Positions 9,090 to 18,329 of a DNA stretch of 64,000 nucleotides are shown here, one piece after another. Position 1 is the stretch's first letter; every line of letters starts with the position of its first letter. This DNA is from Corynebacterium deserti GIMN1.010 (GTDB lineage: Bacteria; Actinomycetota; Actinomycetes; Mycobacteriales; Mycobacteriaceae). Under the pieces are notes generated by a model that saw only the letters and a program-made list of their open reading frames with translations, searched no databases and was not told the origin of the DNA. A program made the translations under genes and the position numbers. The stretch is from the NCBI RefSeq assembly GCF_001277995.1, contig NZ_CP009220.1:806001-870000 (forward strand), read 5' to 3'.

Positions 9090-9998
9090 ATGACCAATCA
9101 TCAAGAAGTTCAAGAAACTGCCCAAGCGACCACTCGAGTAAAGCGCGGACTCGCCGATATGCTCAAAGGTGGTGTGATCATGGATGTGGTCACGCCAGAG
9201 CAGGCACGCATCGCAGAGGATGCAGGCGCGAGTGCAGTGATGGCGCTCGAGCGCGTTCCAGCGGATATTCGTTCGCAGGGCGGAGTTGCTCGCATGAGTG
9301 ATCCGGATCTGATCGAGGGAATTGTCAATGCGGTGTCCATTCCCGTGATGGCGAAAGCGCGTATCGGCCACTTCGTTGAAGCCCAGGTGCTTGAGGCGCT
9401 CGGTGTGGATTTCATCGATGAGTCCGAGGTGCTCAGTCCTGCTGACTACACGCATCACATCAATAAGTGGAAGTTTGATGTGCCGTTTGTGTGCGGTGCG
9501 ACGAACTTGGGAGAAGCGCTGCGTCGCATCACGGAGGGTGCTGCGATGATTCGTTCCAAGGGCGAAGCCGGCACCGGTGATGTCTCCGAAGCAGTCCGTC
9601 ATCTGCGCACGATTCGGGGCGATATCAATCGTCTGCGTTCGCTTGATGAAGACGAGCTTTTCGTCGCCGCCAAGGAACTCCAGGCGCCGTATGATCTCGT
9701 GCGCGAAGTGGCGCTCACCGGCAAGCTGCCGGTGGTCACGTTCGTGGCGGGCGGTGTGGCAACACCTGCGGATGCGGCGCTTGTGCGCCAGATGGGCGCC
9801 GAGGGCGTTTTTGTCGGCTCGGGCATTTTCAAGTCGGGCAATCCGGCCGCGCGCGCCGCCGCGATCGTCAAGGCTGCAACGCTTTTCGACGACCCCGCCA
9901 CCATCGCCGACGTCTCCCGCGGTTTGGGCGAAGCAATGGTTGGAATCAATGTCACCGATGTTCCTGCTCCGCACCGACTTGCCGAGCGCGGCTGGTGA
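9090..9998 (+). CDS. pdxS: PLP synthase synthase subunit PdxS (Pdx1)
   Basis: 302 residues. PdxS condenses ribose 5-phosphate, glyceraldehyde 3-phosphate and ammonia into pyridoxal 5'-phosphate in the DXP-independent route. It is a TIM barrel that assembles as a dodecamer. The substrate-binding lysines are visible: Lys89 in [11 protein letters not shown] and Lys157 in [10 protein letters not shown]. Length and the C-terminal LAERGW are typical. The preceding region carries PdxR boxes, so expression should be under PdxR. The TGA stop overlaps the GTG start of pdxT (GTGA at 9995-9998), indicating translational coupling. Confidence 0.97.
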   Translation: MTNHQEVQETAQATTRVKRGLADMLKGGVIMDVVTPEQARIAEDAGASAVMALERVPADIRSQGGVARMSDPDLIEGIVNAVSIPVMAKARIGHFVEAQVLEALGVDFIDESEVLSPADYTHHINKWKFDVPFVCGATNLGEALRRITEGAAMIRSKGEAGTGDVSEAVRHLRTIRGDINRLRSLDEDELFVAAKELQAPYDLVREVALTGKLPVVTFVAGGVATPADAALVRQMGAEGVFVGSGIFKSGNPAARAAAIVKAATLFDDPATIADVSRGLGEAMVGINVTDVPAPHRLAERGW

Positions 9999-10597
9999 TC
10001 ATCGGCGTTCTCTCCCTCCAAGGCGGAGTCGACGAACACATTGCAGCGCTTGAGGCGTGCGATGCGTCGACTCGGAAAGTGCGATTGCCACGCGATTTGG
10101 AGGGCATCGATGGAATCGTCATTCCCGGTGGCGAGTCCACGGTGATTGACAAGCTCGCCAGAGCTTTCGACGTCGCAAAGCCCCTTGCAGCGCTTATCGA
10201 CGCGGGCCTACCGGCCCTGGCGACCTGTGCCGGCCTCATTTATGTGGCCAAGCATGTGGATAATCCCGCCCCGGGCCAACAGACACTTGGTGTGGTGGAT
10301 GCAGGGGTGCGTCGAAACGCATTTGGCTCGCAGCGTGAATCCTTTGACACGACCGTCGACGTTGCGTGGCACGGCGCATCGATGGAGGGCGTGAAGGCGT
10401 CATTTATTCGCGCGCCGATCGTCACCGAGTTCGGTGTTGGTGTGGAAGCGATCGCAGTTCTCAAGAGTGGGGAAGTGGTTGGCATGCGGCAGGGAAACAT
10501 TGTTGCGCTGTCGTTTCACCCGGAAGAAACTGGGGATTTTCGGATCCACAACGCATGGCTCGAACTGGTCAGGGAACACGCTGAACTGGGGATTTGA
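9995..10597 (+). CDS. pdxT: PLP synthase glutaminase subunit PdxT (Pdx2)
   Basis: 200 residues, GTG start overlapping the pdxS stop by four bases. It is a class I (triad) glutaminase that hydrolyses glutamine and channels ammonia to PdxS. The nucleophile Cys78 lies in ATCAGLI, and the His175/Glu177 pair in LSFHPEE completes the triad. The PGGEST oxyanion segment (44-49) is intact. With pdxS it forms the complete DXP-independent vitamin B6 pathway. No clear terminator follows before the initiator tRNA. Confidence 0.96.
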   Translation: MIIGVLSLQGGVDEHIAALEACDASTRKVRLPRDLEGIDGIVIPGGESTVIDKLARAFDVAKPLAALIDAGLPALATCAGLIYVAKHVDNPAPGQQTLGVVDAGVRRNAFGSQRESFDTTVDVAWHGASMEGVKASFIRAPIVTEFGVGVEAIAVLKSGEVVGMRQGNIVALSFHPEETGDFRIHNAWLELVREHAELGI

Positions 10598-10690
10598 TGT
10601 TTGTGGGCGCGCTCTGTATAGTTTCTAGACGTTGCACAGAGCGCGTACGCACTCAATGTAATAGATTAGATGGTTTAAATATCATCGCGT

Positions 10691-10764
10691 CGCGGGGTGG
10701 AGCAGCTCGGTAGCTCGCTGGGCTCATAACCCAGAGGTCGTAGGTTCGAATCCTGCCCCCGCTA
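10691..10764 (+). tRNA. Initiator tRNA-fMet (CAT), copy 1
   Basis: The cloverleaf folds with acceptor arm CGCGGGG/CCCCGCT, anticodon loop CTCATAA and T-loop TTCGAAT. Position 1 is C and cannot pair with position 72, and three G-C pairs flank the anticodon loop; both are initiator hallmarks. CCA is not encoded. The tRNA and its flanks (about 10687-10773) are repeated at 18757-18844. Confidence 0.97.
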
Positions 10765-10773
10765 CTAAGTTTC

Positions 10774-10807
10774 AAAATCCTCTTCAACTTCGGTTGAGGA
10801 GGATTTT
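10774..10807 (+). terminator. Terminator downstream of tRNA-fMet copy 1
   Basis: A 15-bp stem with one G-T wobble and a short TTC-type loop (arms AAAATCCTCTTCAAC and GTTGAGGAGGATTTT). It starts ten bases after the mature tRNA. Confidence 0.8.
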
Positions 10808-11002
10808 GGCGTTTCCGGGGCAAAATATTAACCACCCCCAAATGGGGCTTTTGTCACCGATCTTCGGTGAGCGCATGTGGTGCGCTGCTACATTGCATAT
10901 TTCCAGGTGGTAGGCGATATCAGGGGTGATTTTGTAGCGGAGGTGCACTAAAGCATCTGTGATTTCGTGGGGGTAGGGATCGAATTGGTCACACTTCGAA
11001 TT
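10784..11002 (-). pseudogene. Start-less open frame, probable gene remnant
   Basis: A minus-strand frame of 72 codons lies between stops, without an initiation codon near its upstream stop. Its first part reads like real protein (FDPYPHEITDALVHLRY, then KITPDIAYHLEICN). It runs into the tRNA terminator and stops there. I do not recognise the family. The rest of 10808-11084 holds no other gene that I can support; the S1 protease promoter must lie near its right end. Confidence 0.35.
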
Positions 11003-11084
11003 TTAGTGAGCGAAAGTTACTTGGACCGTGGCACTATGTAGTGCATTGCCCTCTTGCTGTTATGAAAGTGAACTAAAGATACAT

Positions 11085-12161
11085 ATGCGCTTATCGGTAT
11101 CACCCCGCGCGGTCGTTGCAACATCGATTTTTGTTGCGGGGGTGAGCGTTCTGTCACCAGCGGCCCAAGCATCGGAATGGGTGAACACCACTGCGGTGGT
11201 GGATCAGGCCAATGCACAGTTGTCGCAGTTTGGTGTGAGCATCGATCGTGGTGCAGCTGAGGCGTTCGATGCGCAGGCAAATGCCAACATCGATGCGGCG
11301 ATCGCACCGTATGAAACTGAGATCGCACAGACTGCCCAGACAGTTCAGGAACAGCAGCAAAATTCCGGCCAGGTAGTGGAATCAACTCTCCAGGTGGTTG
11401 AGCAAGAAGTTCAAAAAGCGCTGCCAAACTATGAGGTGCGCACGGACATTCAATCACAGGTCATGGCAGCTACTCCAGGAGAGGTGCTTCACCGTGTGCC
11501 TGGATCCTGGTTCAACGCGCCAGCAGTTCCGGAGGAATCCAAGCACGCTGAGCAGGATGGCCAGTCGCTGTACGGTCCAGGTACGCCGATTTACCTCAAC
11601 GGCAATTCCATGTGCACCCTCGCGGTAACCGGTACTGATGCTGACGGTCGAAAGATCGGTATCACCGCTGGGCACTGTGGCAAGGCAGGCGATTCGGTGC
11701 GTTCGGCTGATTCTTTCTGGGTGGGCGATTCCGGAACAGTTGTCTACAACGCGCCAAATGCGGATTATTCGGTCATTGAGTTCGGGTCAAATGCTCAGCT
11801 GACTAACTCCTACAACGGGATCACTGCAACCGCAGTTGGTGGCGGTGTGAACAGTGGGCAAGAAGTGTGTAAGTCGGGTGTCGCTACCGGATACACCTGT
11901 GGCCTAGTGTGGTCGGCGGATCAGAGAATGTCGCTGTCCCAGGTGTGTGCAGGTCGTGGCGATTCGGGCGCGCCGCTGATGGCCGATGGCCGTGTGGTGG
12001 GTCTTGTGTCTGGTGGCATGATCCCGGATTACAACCTCCAATGCTCCACTCCTTTGCAGGGGCCATTCTTCATGCCGACGATGGCTGTGAGTATGGATAC
12101 AATCCTTTCGGATCTGGATTCTCAAGCACTTCCAGGACATGGATTCCAGCCGACAAACTAA
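11085..12161 (+). CDS. Secreted trypsin/chymotrypsin-like (S1) serine protease
   Basis: 358 residues from the ATG at 11085; an in-frame upstream start at 11028 would put extra residues before the signal peptide. A signal peptide (about 1-28, ending AAQASE) is followed by a helical Gln/Ala-rich region to about 135 that looks like a propeptide. The S1 protease domain follows. Catalytic triad: His197 in ITAGHCG, Asp227 in NADYSVIEF, Ser294 in GRGDSGAPL. Four Cys (CTLA, HCG, VCK/YTCG, QVC) allow disulfides as in actinobacterial alpha-lytic-like enzymes. Exported protease of unknown substrate. A terminator at 12171 is shared with convergent hisN. Confidence 0.9.
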   Translation: MRLSVSPRAVVATSIFVAGVSVLSPAAQASEWVNTTAVVDQANAQLSQFGVSIDRGAAEAFDAQANANIDAAIAPYETEIAQTAQTVQEQQQNSGQVVESTLQVVEQEVQKALPNYEVRTDIQSQVMAATPGEVLHRVPGSWFNAPAVPEESKHAEQDGQSLYGPGTPIYLNGNSMCTLAVTGTDADGRKIGITAGHCGKAGDSVRSADSFWVGDSGTVVYNAPNADYSVIEFGSNAQLTNSYNGITATAVGGGVNSGQEVCKSGVATGYTCGLVWSADQRMSLSQVCAGRGDSGAPLMADGRVVGLVSGGMIPDYNLQCSTPLQGPFFMPTMAVSMDTILSDLDSQALPGHGFQPTN

Positions 12162-12170
12162 TTGCATAAG

Positions 12171-12210
12171 AAATCCGCCATCTTCTTCATTAGAAGGTGG
12201 CGGATTTTTT
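12171..12210. terminator. Shared terminator between serine protease gene and hisN
   Basis: A 15-bp stem with one wobble (12171-12185 with 12193-12207) is followed by a T run on the plus strand. The two convergent genes end at 12161 and 12224, so it can serve both. Confidence 0.85.
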
Positions 12211-12223
12211 GACTTCCAGGTGC

Positions 12224-13009
12224 CTACTTGGTCAGGCGAGACAAGATTTCCTCGTGCAGGGTGCCGTTGGTGGCAACCGCATCGCCGCCGTGCGGTCCAT
12301 CAACGCCGGCAAGGGATGTGAATTTTCCGCCGGCTTCGGTGACCAGGATGGATAGAGGCGCCAGATCCCACAAACTGACCTCAGGCTCGGCGGCGGCATC
12401 GACTGCTCCTTCGGCGACGAGGCAGTAGGAGAGGAAGTCGCCGAATCCGCGGAGTCGCCACATGTCATCGGTGAGTGAGACGAAGTTGTCGCGGAGGTTG
12501 CGCTCGGCCCAGCCAGTGAGGGAAGAGAAGGAGAGGGAGGCGTCGTCAAGCTTGGATACCTGGGAGACGGACAGCTTGCGTGGGGAGCTGCCGTTGAAGG
12601 TTCGCCATGCGCCGGATCCTTCGGAGGCCCACCAGCGGCGGGCGAGGGCTGGGGCGGAGACGACGCCGGCGACTGGTTTGCCATCGTCAAGAAGTGCGAT
12701 GAGTGTTGCCCACACGGGGACGCCGCGGACGAAGTTTTTGGTGCCGTCGATGGGGTCGATGATCCATTGGCGACCGGTGAATTCCACGTCTCCACCGAAT
12801 TCTTCGCCGAGGATGGAGTCGGCAGGGCGGGCGGTGGCGATTTTTTCGCGCAGTGCTTGTTCGGTCGCCAGATCGGCGTCACTGACTGGAGTCATATCGG
12901 GTTTGGAGGAAACGTCCAGATCTGACGCCTCAAAGCGGTCGAGGGTGATGGAGTCGGCGAGCTCGGCGAGTTCGAGGGCTAAGGCTAAATCGTCTGCATA
13001 AGTGCTCAT
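12224..13009 (-). CDS. hisN: Histidinol-phosphate phosphatase HisN
   Basis: 261 residues of the inositol-monophosphatase superfamily. Metal-binding motifs are intact: GEEFGG (68-73) and DPIDGT (85-90), and a C-terminal [15 protein letters not shown] block. In C. glutamicum the gene in this position was shown to be hisN, which removes phosphate from L-histidinol phosphate in histidine synthesis. I assign it by family plus position, since sequence alone cannot separate HisN from other IMPases. The second IMPase-family gene starts six bases upstream of it (stop at 13016), so they are likely one transcript. Confidence 0.88.
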   Translation of the reverse strand: MSTYADDLALALELAELADSITLDRFEASDLDVSSKPDMTPVSDADLATEQALREKIATARPADSILGEEFGGDVEFTGRQWIIDPIDGTKNFVRGVPVWATLIALLDDGKPVAGVVSAPALARRWWASEGSGAWRTFNGSSPRKLSVSQVSKLDDASLSFSSLTGWAERNLRDNFVSLTDDMWRLRGFGDFLSYCLVAEGAVDAAAEPEVSLWDLAPLSILVTEAGGKFTSLAGVDGPHGGDAVATNGTLHEEILSRLTK

Positions 13010-13015
13010 GGCTTT

Positions 13016-13882
13016 TTAGTCTAGTGCTTCCAAAGTATCCGCGATCTCAGAGACCGCCTGCGCATTGCCGGCAACGGACCATTCGACGCCACCTGCGGTG
13101 ACTTTGATGCAGGCTCCGCCGACGCCTTCGATGAGCGCTCGACCAGGAAGCCAATCCCAATCTGCGACACTGTGTTGGACCCAAGCGCCGACGCTGCCAT
13201 CGGCGATGCTCGCCAAATCGATGGATCCGGCACCCAGCATGCGCAGCGTGGCGGGTTTGGTGGCCACACTCAGCCAGGCGGCGTGGATATCGGGGTTTGC
13301 CAGGCGGGTGGGGTGGATGTAGGTGGCGAGGGAAATGCGGTTGAGGGGGGCGTCGATAAGCATTTTTAGCGGGGCACCATCGCGCGTTGTCCGGATACCC
13401 GGGCCACCGAACCACGTATATCCCATGGCAGGCCGGTGCACAGCGCCGAAGAGCACGCGCTCGGGCGCGGCCGGCTTGCCCTCCACCAGCGCAAGCGCTG
13501 AACACCAATAATCCGAGCCTTGAGTGAAGTTGTAGGTACCGTCAACGGGGTCAATGACCCAGGTCCGACCGCTTTTCGACGCCCTGTTCGCGCCTTCCTC
13601 ACCCACGACACCATCTTCCGGGCGCAGCGCTTCCAACGCACCTGCGACGAACGACTCCGCCGCACGATCCGCATCGGTGACCACATCGGACACGGAGGTT
13701 TTGCAATCCGTATCCACGCCATTTTCCCGCATGCGCCACGCCAACCGACCGGCGTTGTACACCAATGCCTGCGCAAGGTGCTCGTCTGAGTCCTGCTCAT
13801 GCGCAATGACGAAAGTTTTGGTGATGGTTTTGATCATGTCCTCAAGGCTTGCAGCGGGATGCGCGTGCTCTGGATTATTCAT
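13016..13882 (-). CDS. Inositol-monophosphatase-family phosphatase
   Basis: 288 residues from the ATG at 13882; the longer frame to 14002 would overlap prfB and is rejected. It carries the IMPase signature GEEGANRA then [15 protein letters not shown]. Members hydrolyse inositol phosphate, fructose 1,6-bisphosphate, PAP or related sugar phosphates. In a mycolate actinobacterium inositol phosphate for phosphatidylinositol lipids is a plausible substrate. It is followed after only six bases by hisN and divergent from prfB (64-bp gap), so the pair is probably co-transcribed. Confidence 0.85.
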   Translation of the reverse strand: MNNPEHAHPAASLEDMIKTITKTFVIAHEQDSDEHLAQALVYNAGRLAWRMRENGVDTDCKTSVSDVVTDADRAAESFVAGALEALRPEDGVVGEEGANRASKSGRTWVIDPVDGTYNFTQGSDYWCSALALVEGKPAAPERVLFGAVHRPAMGYTWFGGPGIRTTRDGAPLKMLIDAPLNRISLATYIHPTRLANPDIHAAWLSVATKPATLRMLGAGSIDLASIADGSVGAWVQHSVADWDWLPGRALIEGVGGACIKVTAGGVEWSVAGNAQAVSEIADTLEALD

Positions 13883-13946
13883 ACCTTCTATTGTGCATGG
13901 GTTCCGCTTGGTATGCCGAATGAGGTTGCGGGTAACATGTGCATTC

Positions 13947-15050
13947 ATGCGTCCCGAATTTTCTGCAGAACTCTCCGAGCTAGACAGCACGCTGACCACC
14001 ATTGAAAAGGTGCTGAACCCGCAAGAGATGTCTGACCGAGTCCGAGAACTTGAAGCTCAGGCAGCTGATCCTTCTCTATGGGATGACCCAGAACATGCTC
14101 AAAAGGTCACATCCGAGCTTTCCCATGTTCAGGCTGAGCTGCGCAAAATCACTGATCTGAGGCAACGCATCGAAGATCTCCCCATCATGGTGGAGCTCGC
14201 CGAGGAAGAAGACGGCGATACGTCGATCGCGGAAGAGGAGCTTGCGGATCTGCGTTCTCAGATCGAGGCTTTAGAAGTAAAGACGATGCTGTCGGGTGAA
14301 TATGATGCTCGTGAAGCTGTGATCAATATTCGTTCCGGTGCCGGTGGCGTCGATGCTGCGGACTGGGCTGAAATGCTCATGCGCATGTACACCCGGTGGG
14401 CAGAAAAGAACGGCCACAAAGTAGATATTTACGATATCTCCTATGCCGAAGAAGCCGGCATCAAATCTGCCACGTTCGTGGTTCATGGTGACTATATGTA
14501 TGGACAGCTTTCTGTCGAGCAGGGCGCGCACCGGCTTGTGCGCATTAGTCCTTTTGACAACCAAGGTCGCCGCCAAACTTCCTTCGCGGAAGTGGAAGTC
14601 CTTCCTGTTGTGGAGCAAACTGACTCCATTGAGGTCCCTGATAGCGAAATCCGCGTGGATGTTTACCGTTCCTCAGGTCCTGGTGGCCAGTCGGTGAACA
14701 CCACTGATTCCGCTGTGCGCCTTACCCACATTCCAACTGGCATTGTTGTGACCTGTCAGAACGAGAAATCGCAGATTCAAAATAAGGCATCAGCGATGCG
14801 TGTTCTCCAGGCGAAGCTTTTAGAGCGCAAGCGCCAAGAAGAGCGCGCCGAAATGGATGCATTGGGTGCGGGCGGCAATGCCTCGTGGGGTAACCAAATG
14901 CGTTCCTACGTGCTGCATCCTTATCAAATGGTGAAGGACCTGCGCACCAACTTTGAGGTCAACGATCCGCAGAAAGTGCTCGATGGCGATATTGACGGGT
15001 TGCTGGAGGCAGGCATCCGCTGGAGGATGGCAGAGCAGGAAGCGGAGTAG
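13947..15050 (+). CDS. prfB: Peptide chain release factor 2
   Basis: 367 residues from the ATG at 13947, judged by alignment to family length; the frame extends further upstream but would overlap the divergent gene. RF2 hallmarks are the SPF tripeptide (201-203), which reads UGA/UAA, and the GGQ motif (246-248), which triggers peptidyl-tRNA hydrolysis. Unlike many bacteria, the coding frame is continuous, with no in-frame UGA near codon 25, so no programmed +1 frameshift is needed. Downstream are ftsE and ftsX; prfB-ftsEX-smpB is a conserved actinobacterial order. Confidence 0.97.
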   Translation: MRPEFSAELSELDSTLTTIEKVLNPQEMSDRVRELEAQAADPSLWDDPEHAQKVTSELSHVQAELRKITDLRQRIEDLPIMVELAEEEDGDTSIAEEELADLRSQIEALEVKTMLSGEYDAREAVINIRSGAGGVDAADWAEMLMRMYTRWAEKNGHKVDIYDISYAEEAGIKSATFVVHGDYMYGQLSVEQGAHRLVRISPFDNQGRRQTSFAEVEVLPVVEQTDSIEVPDSEIRVDVYRSSGPGGQSVNTTDSAVRLTHIPTGIVVTCQNEKSQIQNKASAMRVLQAKLLERKRQEERAEMDALGAGGNASWGNQMRSYVLHPYQMVKDLRTNFEVNDPQKVLDGDIDGLLEAGIRWRMAEQEAE

Positions 15051-15157
15051 TCTCCGCGTTGGGTTTGTCTGTTAGTTGGATGAAATCTGGCTAGAAATTC
15101 CGTACAGCTAGTCACATCCGTTTCTTTAGCCACATGAGTTTCGATAGAGTGTGAGCC

Positions 15158-15847
15158 GTGATCACTTTCGAGAATGTCACCAAGAACTACAAGACATCGA
15201 CCCGCCCCGCGCTAGACAATGTGTCCCTACACATTGAAAAAGGCGAGTTTGTCTTCCTTATCGGCCCATCCGGCTCAGGAAAATCAACTTTCCTGCGCCT
15301 GATGACTCGTGAAGAAAACGTCAGCTCCGGCTCGTTGAAGCTCGCTGACTTTCAGGTGAACAACCTCCGGGGAACACAGATCAACAAACTGCGCCAACGC
15401 ATCGGATACGTGTTCCAAGACTTCCGCCTCCTCAAAAACAAAAATGTCTACGACAACGTGGCGTTCGCTCTTGAAGTGATTGGCAAGAAGAAGGACAAAA
15501 TCTCCGCTCTAGTCCCCGAAACCCTCGAAATGGTGGGCCTGGCTGGCAAAGCCAACCGCATGCCCAATGAACTCTCGGGCGGTGAGCAGCAGCGGGTCGC
15601 CATCGCCCGCGCCTTTGTCAACCGCCCGCTGGTATTGCTTGCCGACGAACCCACCGGCAACCTCGACCCCGATACCTCCGACGAAATCATGGTGCTACTC
15701 AACCGCATCAATCGCATGGGCACCACCGTGGTCATGTCCACCCACAACGCCCGCACTGTAGATGACATGCGCCGACGCGTCATCGAACTGCAGTTGGGCA
15801 AACTAGTCCGCGATGATGCCCACGGCGTCTACGGCGAAATGCGTTAG
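15158..15847 (+). CDS. ftsE: Cell division ABC ATPase FtsE
   Basis: 229 residues, GTG start. Walker [10 protein letters not shown] (36-44), Q-loop VFQD (85-88), signature LSGGEQQ (139-145) and Walker [12 protein letters not shown] (160-170) are all intact. FtsE with FtsX forms a membrane complex that transmits ATP hydrolysis to peptidoglycan hydrolases during growth and division; in actinobacteria the usual partner is RipC. ftsX follows after 14 bases and is surely co-transcribed. Confidence 0.97.
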   Translation: MITFENVTKNYKTSTRPALDNVSLHIEKGEFVFLIGPSGSGKSTFLRLMTREENVSSGSLKLADFQVNNLRGTQINKLRQRIGYVFQDFRLLKNKNVYDNVAFALEVIGKKKDKISALVPETLEMVGLAGKANRMPNELSGGEQQRVAIARAFVNRPLVLLADEPTGNLDPDTSDEIMVLLNRINRMGTTVVMSTHNARTVDDMRRRVIELQLGKLVRDDAHGVYGEMR

Positions 15848-15861
15848 GGGAGGACTAACTT

Positions 15862-16764
15862 ATGGCATTGGGATACGTACTCCGCGAAGCAGTCCGAGGC
15901 ATGGGTCGAAACCTCACCATGACCATCGCGCTGATCATCACCACCTCTATTTCCTTGGCGCTTCTTGCCACGGGATTCTTGGTCACCAACATGACCGAGC
16001 GGACCAAAGACATCTACTTGGATCGCGTCGAAGTGATGATCCAATTAGATGAGGACACCTCAGCTAACGACCCTGAGTGCACCGCCGAGGCGTGTGTGGA
16101 AGTCCGCGACACACTCGAAACCATTGAAGGCATCGATTCCATTACGTATCGGTCCCGCGAAGCCTCCTATGAGCGCTTCGTCGAAGTCTTTCAAAACACT
16201 GATCCCGTCTTGGTTGCAGAGACCTCACCCGACGCACTTCCTGCAGCATTCCACGTCCGCCTGGAAGATCCCTTGGCCGTTGAAATCTTGGATCCCGTCC
16301 GAGATCTTCCACAGGTAACCAACGTGATCGACCAGGTTGATGATCTGCGCGGCGCCACCGATAACTTGGATTCCATCCGAAACGCCACCTTCCTCATCGC
16401 GGCTGTGCAGATCCTCGCATCGATCTTCCTTATCGCCAACATGGTCCAAATCGCCGCATACAACCGCCGCGAAGAAACCGAAATCATGCGCATTGTTGGC
16501 GCATCGCGGTTCTACACCCAAGGCCCCTTCGTACTGGAAGCAATCCTTTCCACCCTTATCGGCGCCGTCCTAGCCACCGCCGGACTGTTCTTGGGCAAAG
16601 AAATGGTTATCGACAAAGCCCTGCGCGGCCTCTATGAATCCCAGCTCATCGCACCGGTGACCTCTAACGACATCTGGCTCATTGCACCTGTCATCAGCGC
16701 AATCGGCGTTGTCGTTGCAGGCATCATCGCCCAGCTGACCTTAAGGTTCTACGTCCGAAAGTAG
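15862..16764 (+). CDS. ftsX: Cell division membrane protein FtsX
   Basis: 300 residues with the FtsX pattern: one N-terminal membrane helix (about 20-42), a large extracytoplasmic loop (about 43-168) with two Cys (CTAEAC), and three C-terminal helices (about 172-195, 222-248, 270-292). AYNRREETEIMRIVGAS between helices is the family's conserved cytosolic segment. The loop is expected to activate a periplasmic-side peptidoglycan hydrolase when FtsE hydrolyses ATP. The RBS AGGGGAGGA precedes the ATG. Confidence 0.97.
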   Translation: MALGYVLREAVRGMGRNLTMTIALIITTSISLALLATGFLVTNMTERTKDIYLDRVEVMIQLDEDTSANDPECTAEACVEVRDTLETIEGIDSITYRSREASYERFVEVFQNTDPVLVAETSPDALPAAFHVRLEDPLAVEILDPVRDLPQVTNVIDQVDDLRGATDNLDSIRNATFLIAAVQILASIFLIANMVQIAAYNRREETEIMRIVGASRFYTQGPFVLEAILSTLIGAVLATAGLFLGKEMVIDKALRGLYESQLIAPVTSNDIWLIAPVISAIGVVVAGIIAQLTLRFYVRK

Positions 16765-16832
16765 GGGAAAACATCCGCTAAGTTGCCGGTTTTTCTCTCT
16801 TCCAGCTCCTTAGCCGTAGACTTGGAGGGACT

Positions 16833-17327
16833 ATGGCCAAGAAAAAGAAGAAAGTCGACGACAACAACGCAGTTCTCGCGACTAATCGCAAGGCTCGCCA
16901 TGACTACCACATCATCGACACGTGGGAGGCGGGCGTGGTGCTCTTAGGTACCGAAATCAAATCGCTGCGCGAAGGCAAAGTCTCCCTCGTAGATTCCTTT
17001 GCCACCGTGGAAAACGGAGAAATCTGGCTCCACCACCTCCACATCCCGCAGTACTCGATGGGGTCCTGGACCAACCACACCCCCAAGCGCACCCGCAAAC
17101 TCCTGCTTCACCGCAAGGAAATCGACTCCCTCATGGGTAAAGTGCGCGACGGCAACCGCACCCTCGTTCCGCTCAAGCTCTACCTCAAAAACGGTCGCGT
17201 CAAACTCGAGCTCGGGCTTGCCGAAGGTAAGCAAGACTACGACAAGCGCCAGGACATTAAGCGTCGCACCGAAGAGCGTGAAGTCACCCGCGAGCTCGGC
17301 CGCCGCATCAAGGGAATCAACGCCTAA
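16833..17327 (+). CDS. smpB: tmRNA-binding protein SmpB
   Basis: 164 residues. SmpB binds the tRNA-like part of tmRNA and brings it to stalled ribosomes. Typical blocks: NRKARHDYHI, GTEIKSLREGKVSL and KRKLLLH-like KRTRKLLLHRKEI, with a basic C-terminal tail (RQDIKRRTEEREV) that enters the mRNA channel. An N-terminal Lys-rich start (AKKKKKVDD) is normal. It starts 68 bases after ftsX and is followed with no gap by the DUF488 gene. Its RNA partner ssrA lies 429 bases downstream. Confidence 0.97.
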   Translation: MAKKKKKVDDNNAVLATNRKARHDYHIIDTWEAGVVLLGTEIKSLREGKVSLVDSFATVENGEIWLHHLHIPQYSMGSWTNHTPKRTRKLLLHRKEIDSLMGKVRDGNRTLVPLKLYLKNGRVKLELGLAEGKQDYDKRQDIKRRTEEREVTRELGRRIKGINA

Positions 17328-17690
17328 ATGTCCATTCACATCGCAAAAGTCCACGACGTCCTCAAAGGCGAACGCACCTTTGGCACAACCATTTTGGTGG
17401 ATCGTCTATGGCCACGCGGTGTGAAAAAGGCCGACCTCAACCCCGACCTCTGGCTCAAAGGCGTGGCGCCCTCCACCGAGCTTCGGACGTGGTTTCACCA
17501 CGAACCGGAAAAATTTGAGGAATTTACCACGCGCTACGCCGCGGAATTAGACGGTTGCAGCTCACCCGACCTGCAAACGCTTATCGACGCCACCTCCCAC
17601 CCCCTCACCCTCCTTTACGGTGCCGCCGATCGCGAACACAACCACGCCATCGTCCTCGCGCAGTGGCTTAACGAACGGTGTTTGCCTTAA
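17328..17690 (+). CDS. DUF488-family protein
   Basis: 120 residues. The ATG follows directly on the smpB stop codon (TAA at 17325-17327), implying coupled translation. The family signature VDRLWPRGVKKADLNPDLW is clear, followed by ELRTWFHHEPEKFEEFTTRY. Function is unknown; the family is small, soluble and widespread. Its insertion between smpB and ssrA suggests co-expression but not a proven role in ribosome rescue. The -35 element of the ssrA promoter overlaps its last codons. Confidence 0.85.
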   Translation: MSIHIAKVHDVLKGERTFGTTILVDRLWPRGVKKADLNPDLWLKGVAPSTELRTWFHHEPEKFEEFTTRYAAELDGCSSPDLQTLIDATSHPLTLLYGAADREHNHAIVLAQWLNERCLP

Positions 17691-17711
17691 CGCGAATCTG
17701 TGAGCTATGAT
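17682..17711 (+). promoter_or_regulatory. Candidate ssrA promoter
   Basis: TTGCCT (17682-17687) and TATGAT (17706-17711) are separated by 18 bp, a good housekeeping-sigma promoter. The -35 covers the stop codon region of the DUF488 gene. The mature tmRNA begins 46 bases after the -10. Confidence 0.6.
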
Positions 17712-17756
17712 GAACTATCTTGTGGAACTCGCACGAGCCCACCGCAAGAAATCAAT

Positions 17757-18130
17757 GGGGCTGACATGGTTTCGACTACGTTGATTTAGCCAGGGGAAGC
17801 GTGCCGGTGAAGGCTGGAGACCACCGTAAGCGTCGCAGCAAACCAATAAGCGCCGAGAAGTCTCAGCGCGACTACGCCCTCGCTGCATAATCCAGCGACC
17901 GCGTGTCTGTCAGCCTAGGGAAGTCCCTGACCTAGATCCTGGCATCGACTAAGGGACTTGCTATTCAATCGCGTCAGCGGGGTTGGATAGGACTTTTACC
18001 GCCGACTGGGCCCATCATCCGGAAGTGTTCGTCCTAGCCGGAGGGCCAAGCAGAGATCGTAGTACGAACTGCGCACGGAGAAGCCCTGGCGAGGTGACGT
18101 AGGACCCGGGTTCAATTCCCGGCAGCTCCA
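17757..18130 (+). ncRNA. ssrA: Transfer-messenger RNA (tmRNA)
   Basis: The 5' end GGGGCTGACATGG and 3' end with TTCAATTCC loop and CAGCTCC-A pair as the tRNA-like acceptor arm; CCA is not encoded. The tag reading frame (17852-17887, TAA stop at 17888) encodes AEKSQRDYALAA, ending in the ALAA degradation signal shared with mycobacterial tags. The molecule is about 374 nt. tmRNA with SmpB rescues stalled ribosomes and marks nascent proteins for proteolysis. Confidence 0.97.
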
Positions 18131-18136
18131 CCGAAA

Positions 18137-18168
18137 AGACCCCTACCTGGAAAAACAGGTAGGGGTCT
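18137..18168. terminator. Bidirectional terminator between ssrA and PorA-like ORF
   Basis: A perfect 13-bp stem (18137-18149 with 18156-18168, loop GAAAAA). On the minus strand it is followed by a TTTTC run, and on the plus strand by TACTTCTTTG. It can end both ssrA and the minus-strand small ORFs. Confidence 0.85.
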
Positions 18169-18186
18169 ACTTCTTTGTCTGGTATT

Positions 18187-18291
18187 TTAGAAGGACAGGA
18201 TGCCCCGCAAGATGTCGATGCCGAAGCCGAGCGCGCTGCCGATGACTGGCAAATTCGCATAAAAATTAAAGAAGGTGTCGACGTAATGCAT
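18187..18291 (-). CDS. 34-residue hydrophobic peptide, PorA-like candidate
   Basis: Start ATG (complement of 18289-18291) has a textbook RBS, AGGAG eight bases upstream. The product starts MHYVDTFFNFYANLPVIG and ends DILRGILSF. It has no signal peptide, few charges, regularly spaced aromatic and aliphatic residues, and could form a single amphipathic or membrane helix. Size, lack of signal and pairing with a 55-residue acidic partner 38 bases upstream recall the PorH/PorA porin pair of the corynebacterial outer membrane (PorA about 45 residues). Sequence identity to PorA is weak, so this is inference. An alternative is a small membrane regulator or type I toxin. Confidence 0.6.
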   Translation of the reverse strand: MHYVDTFFNFYANLPVIGSALGFGIDILRGILSF

Positions 18292-18329
18292 GATGAATTC
18301 TCCTAATGAATGCGATGGAGTCAGAGTAT

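Noticed and set aside
13554..13946. N-terminal extension of prfB
   Set aside because: It overlaps the divergent phosphatase gene and is not part of any RF2 family member; the ATG at 13947 gives the normal length.
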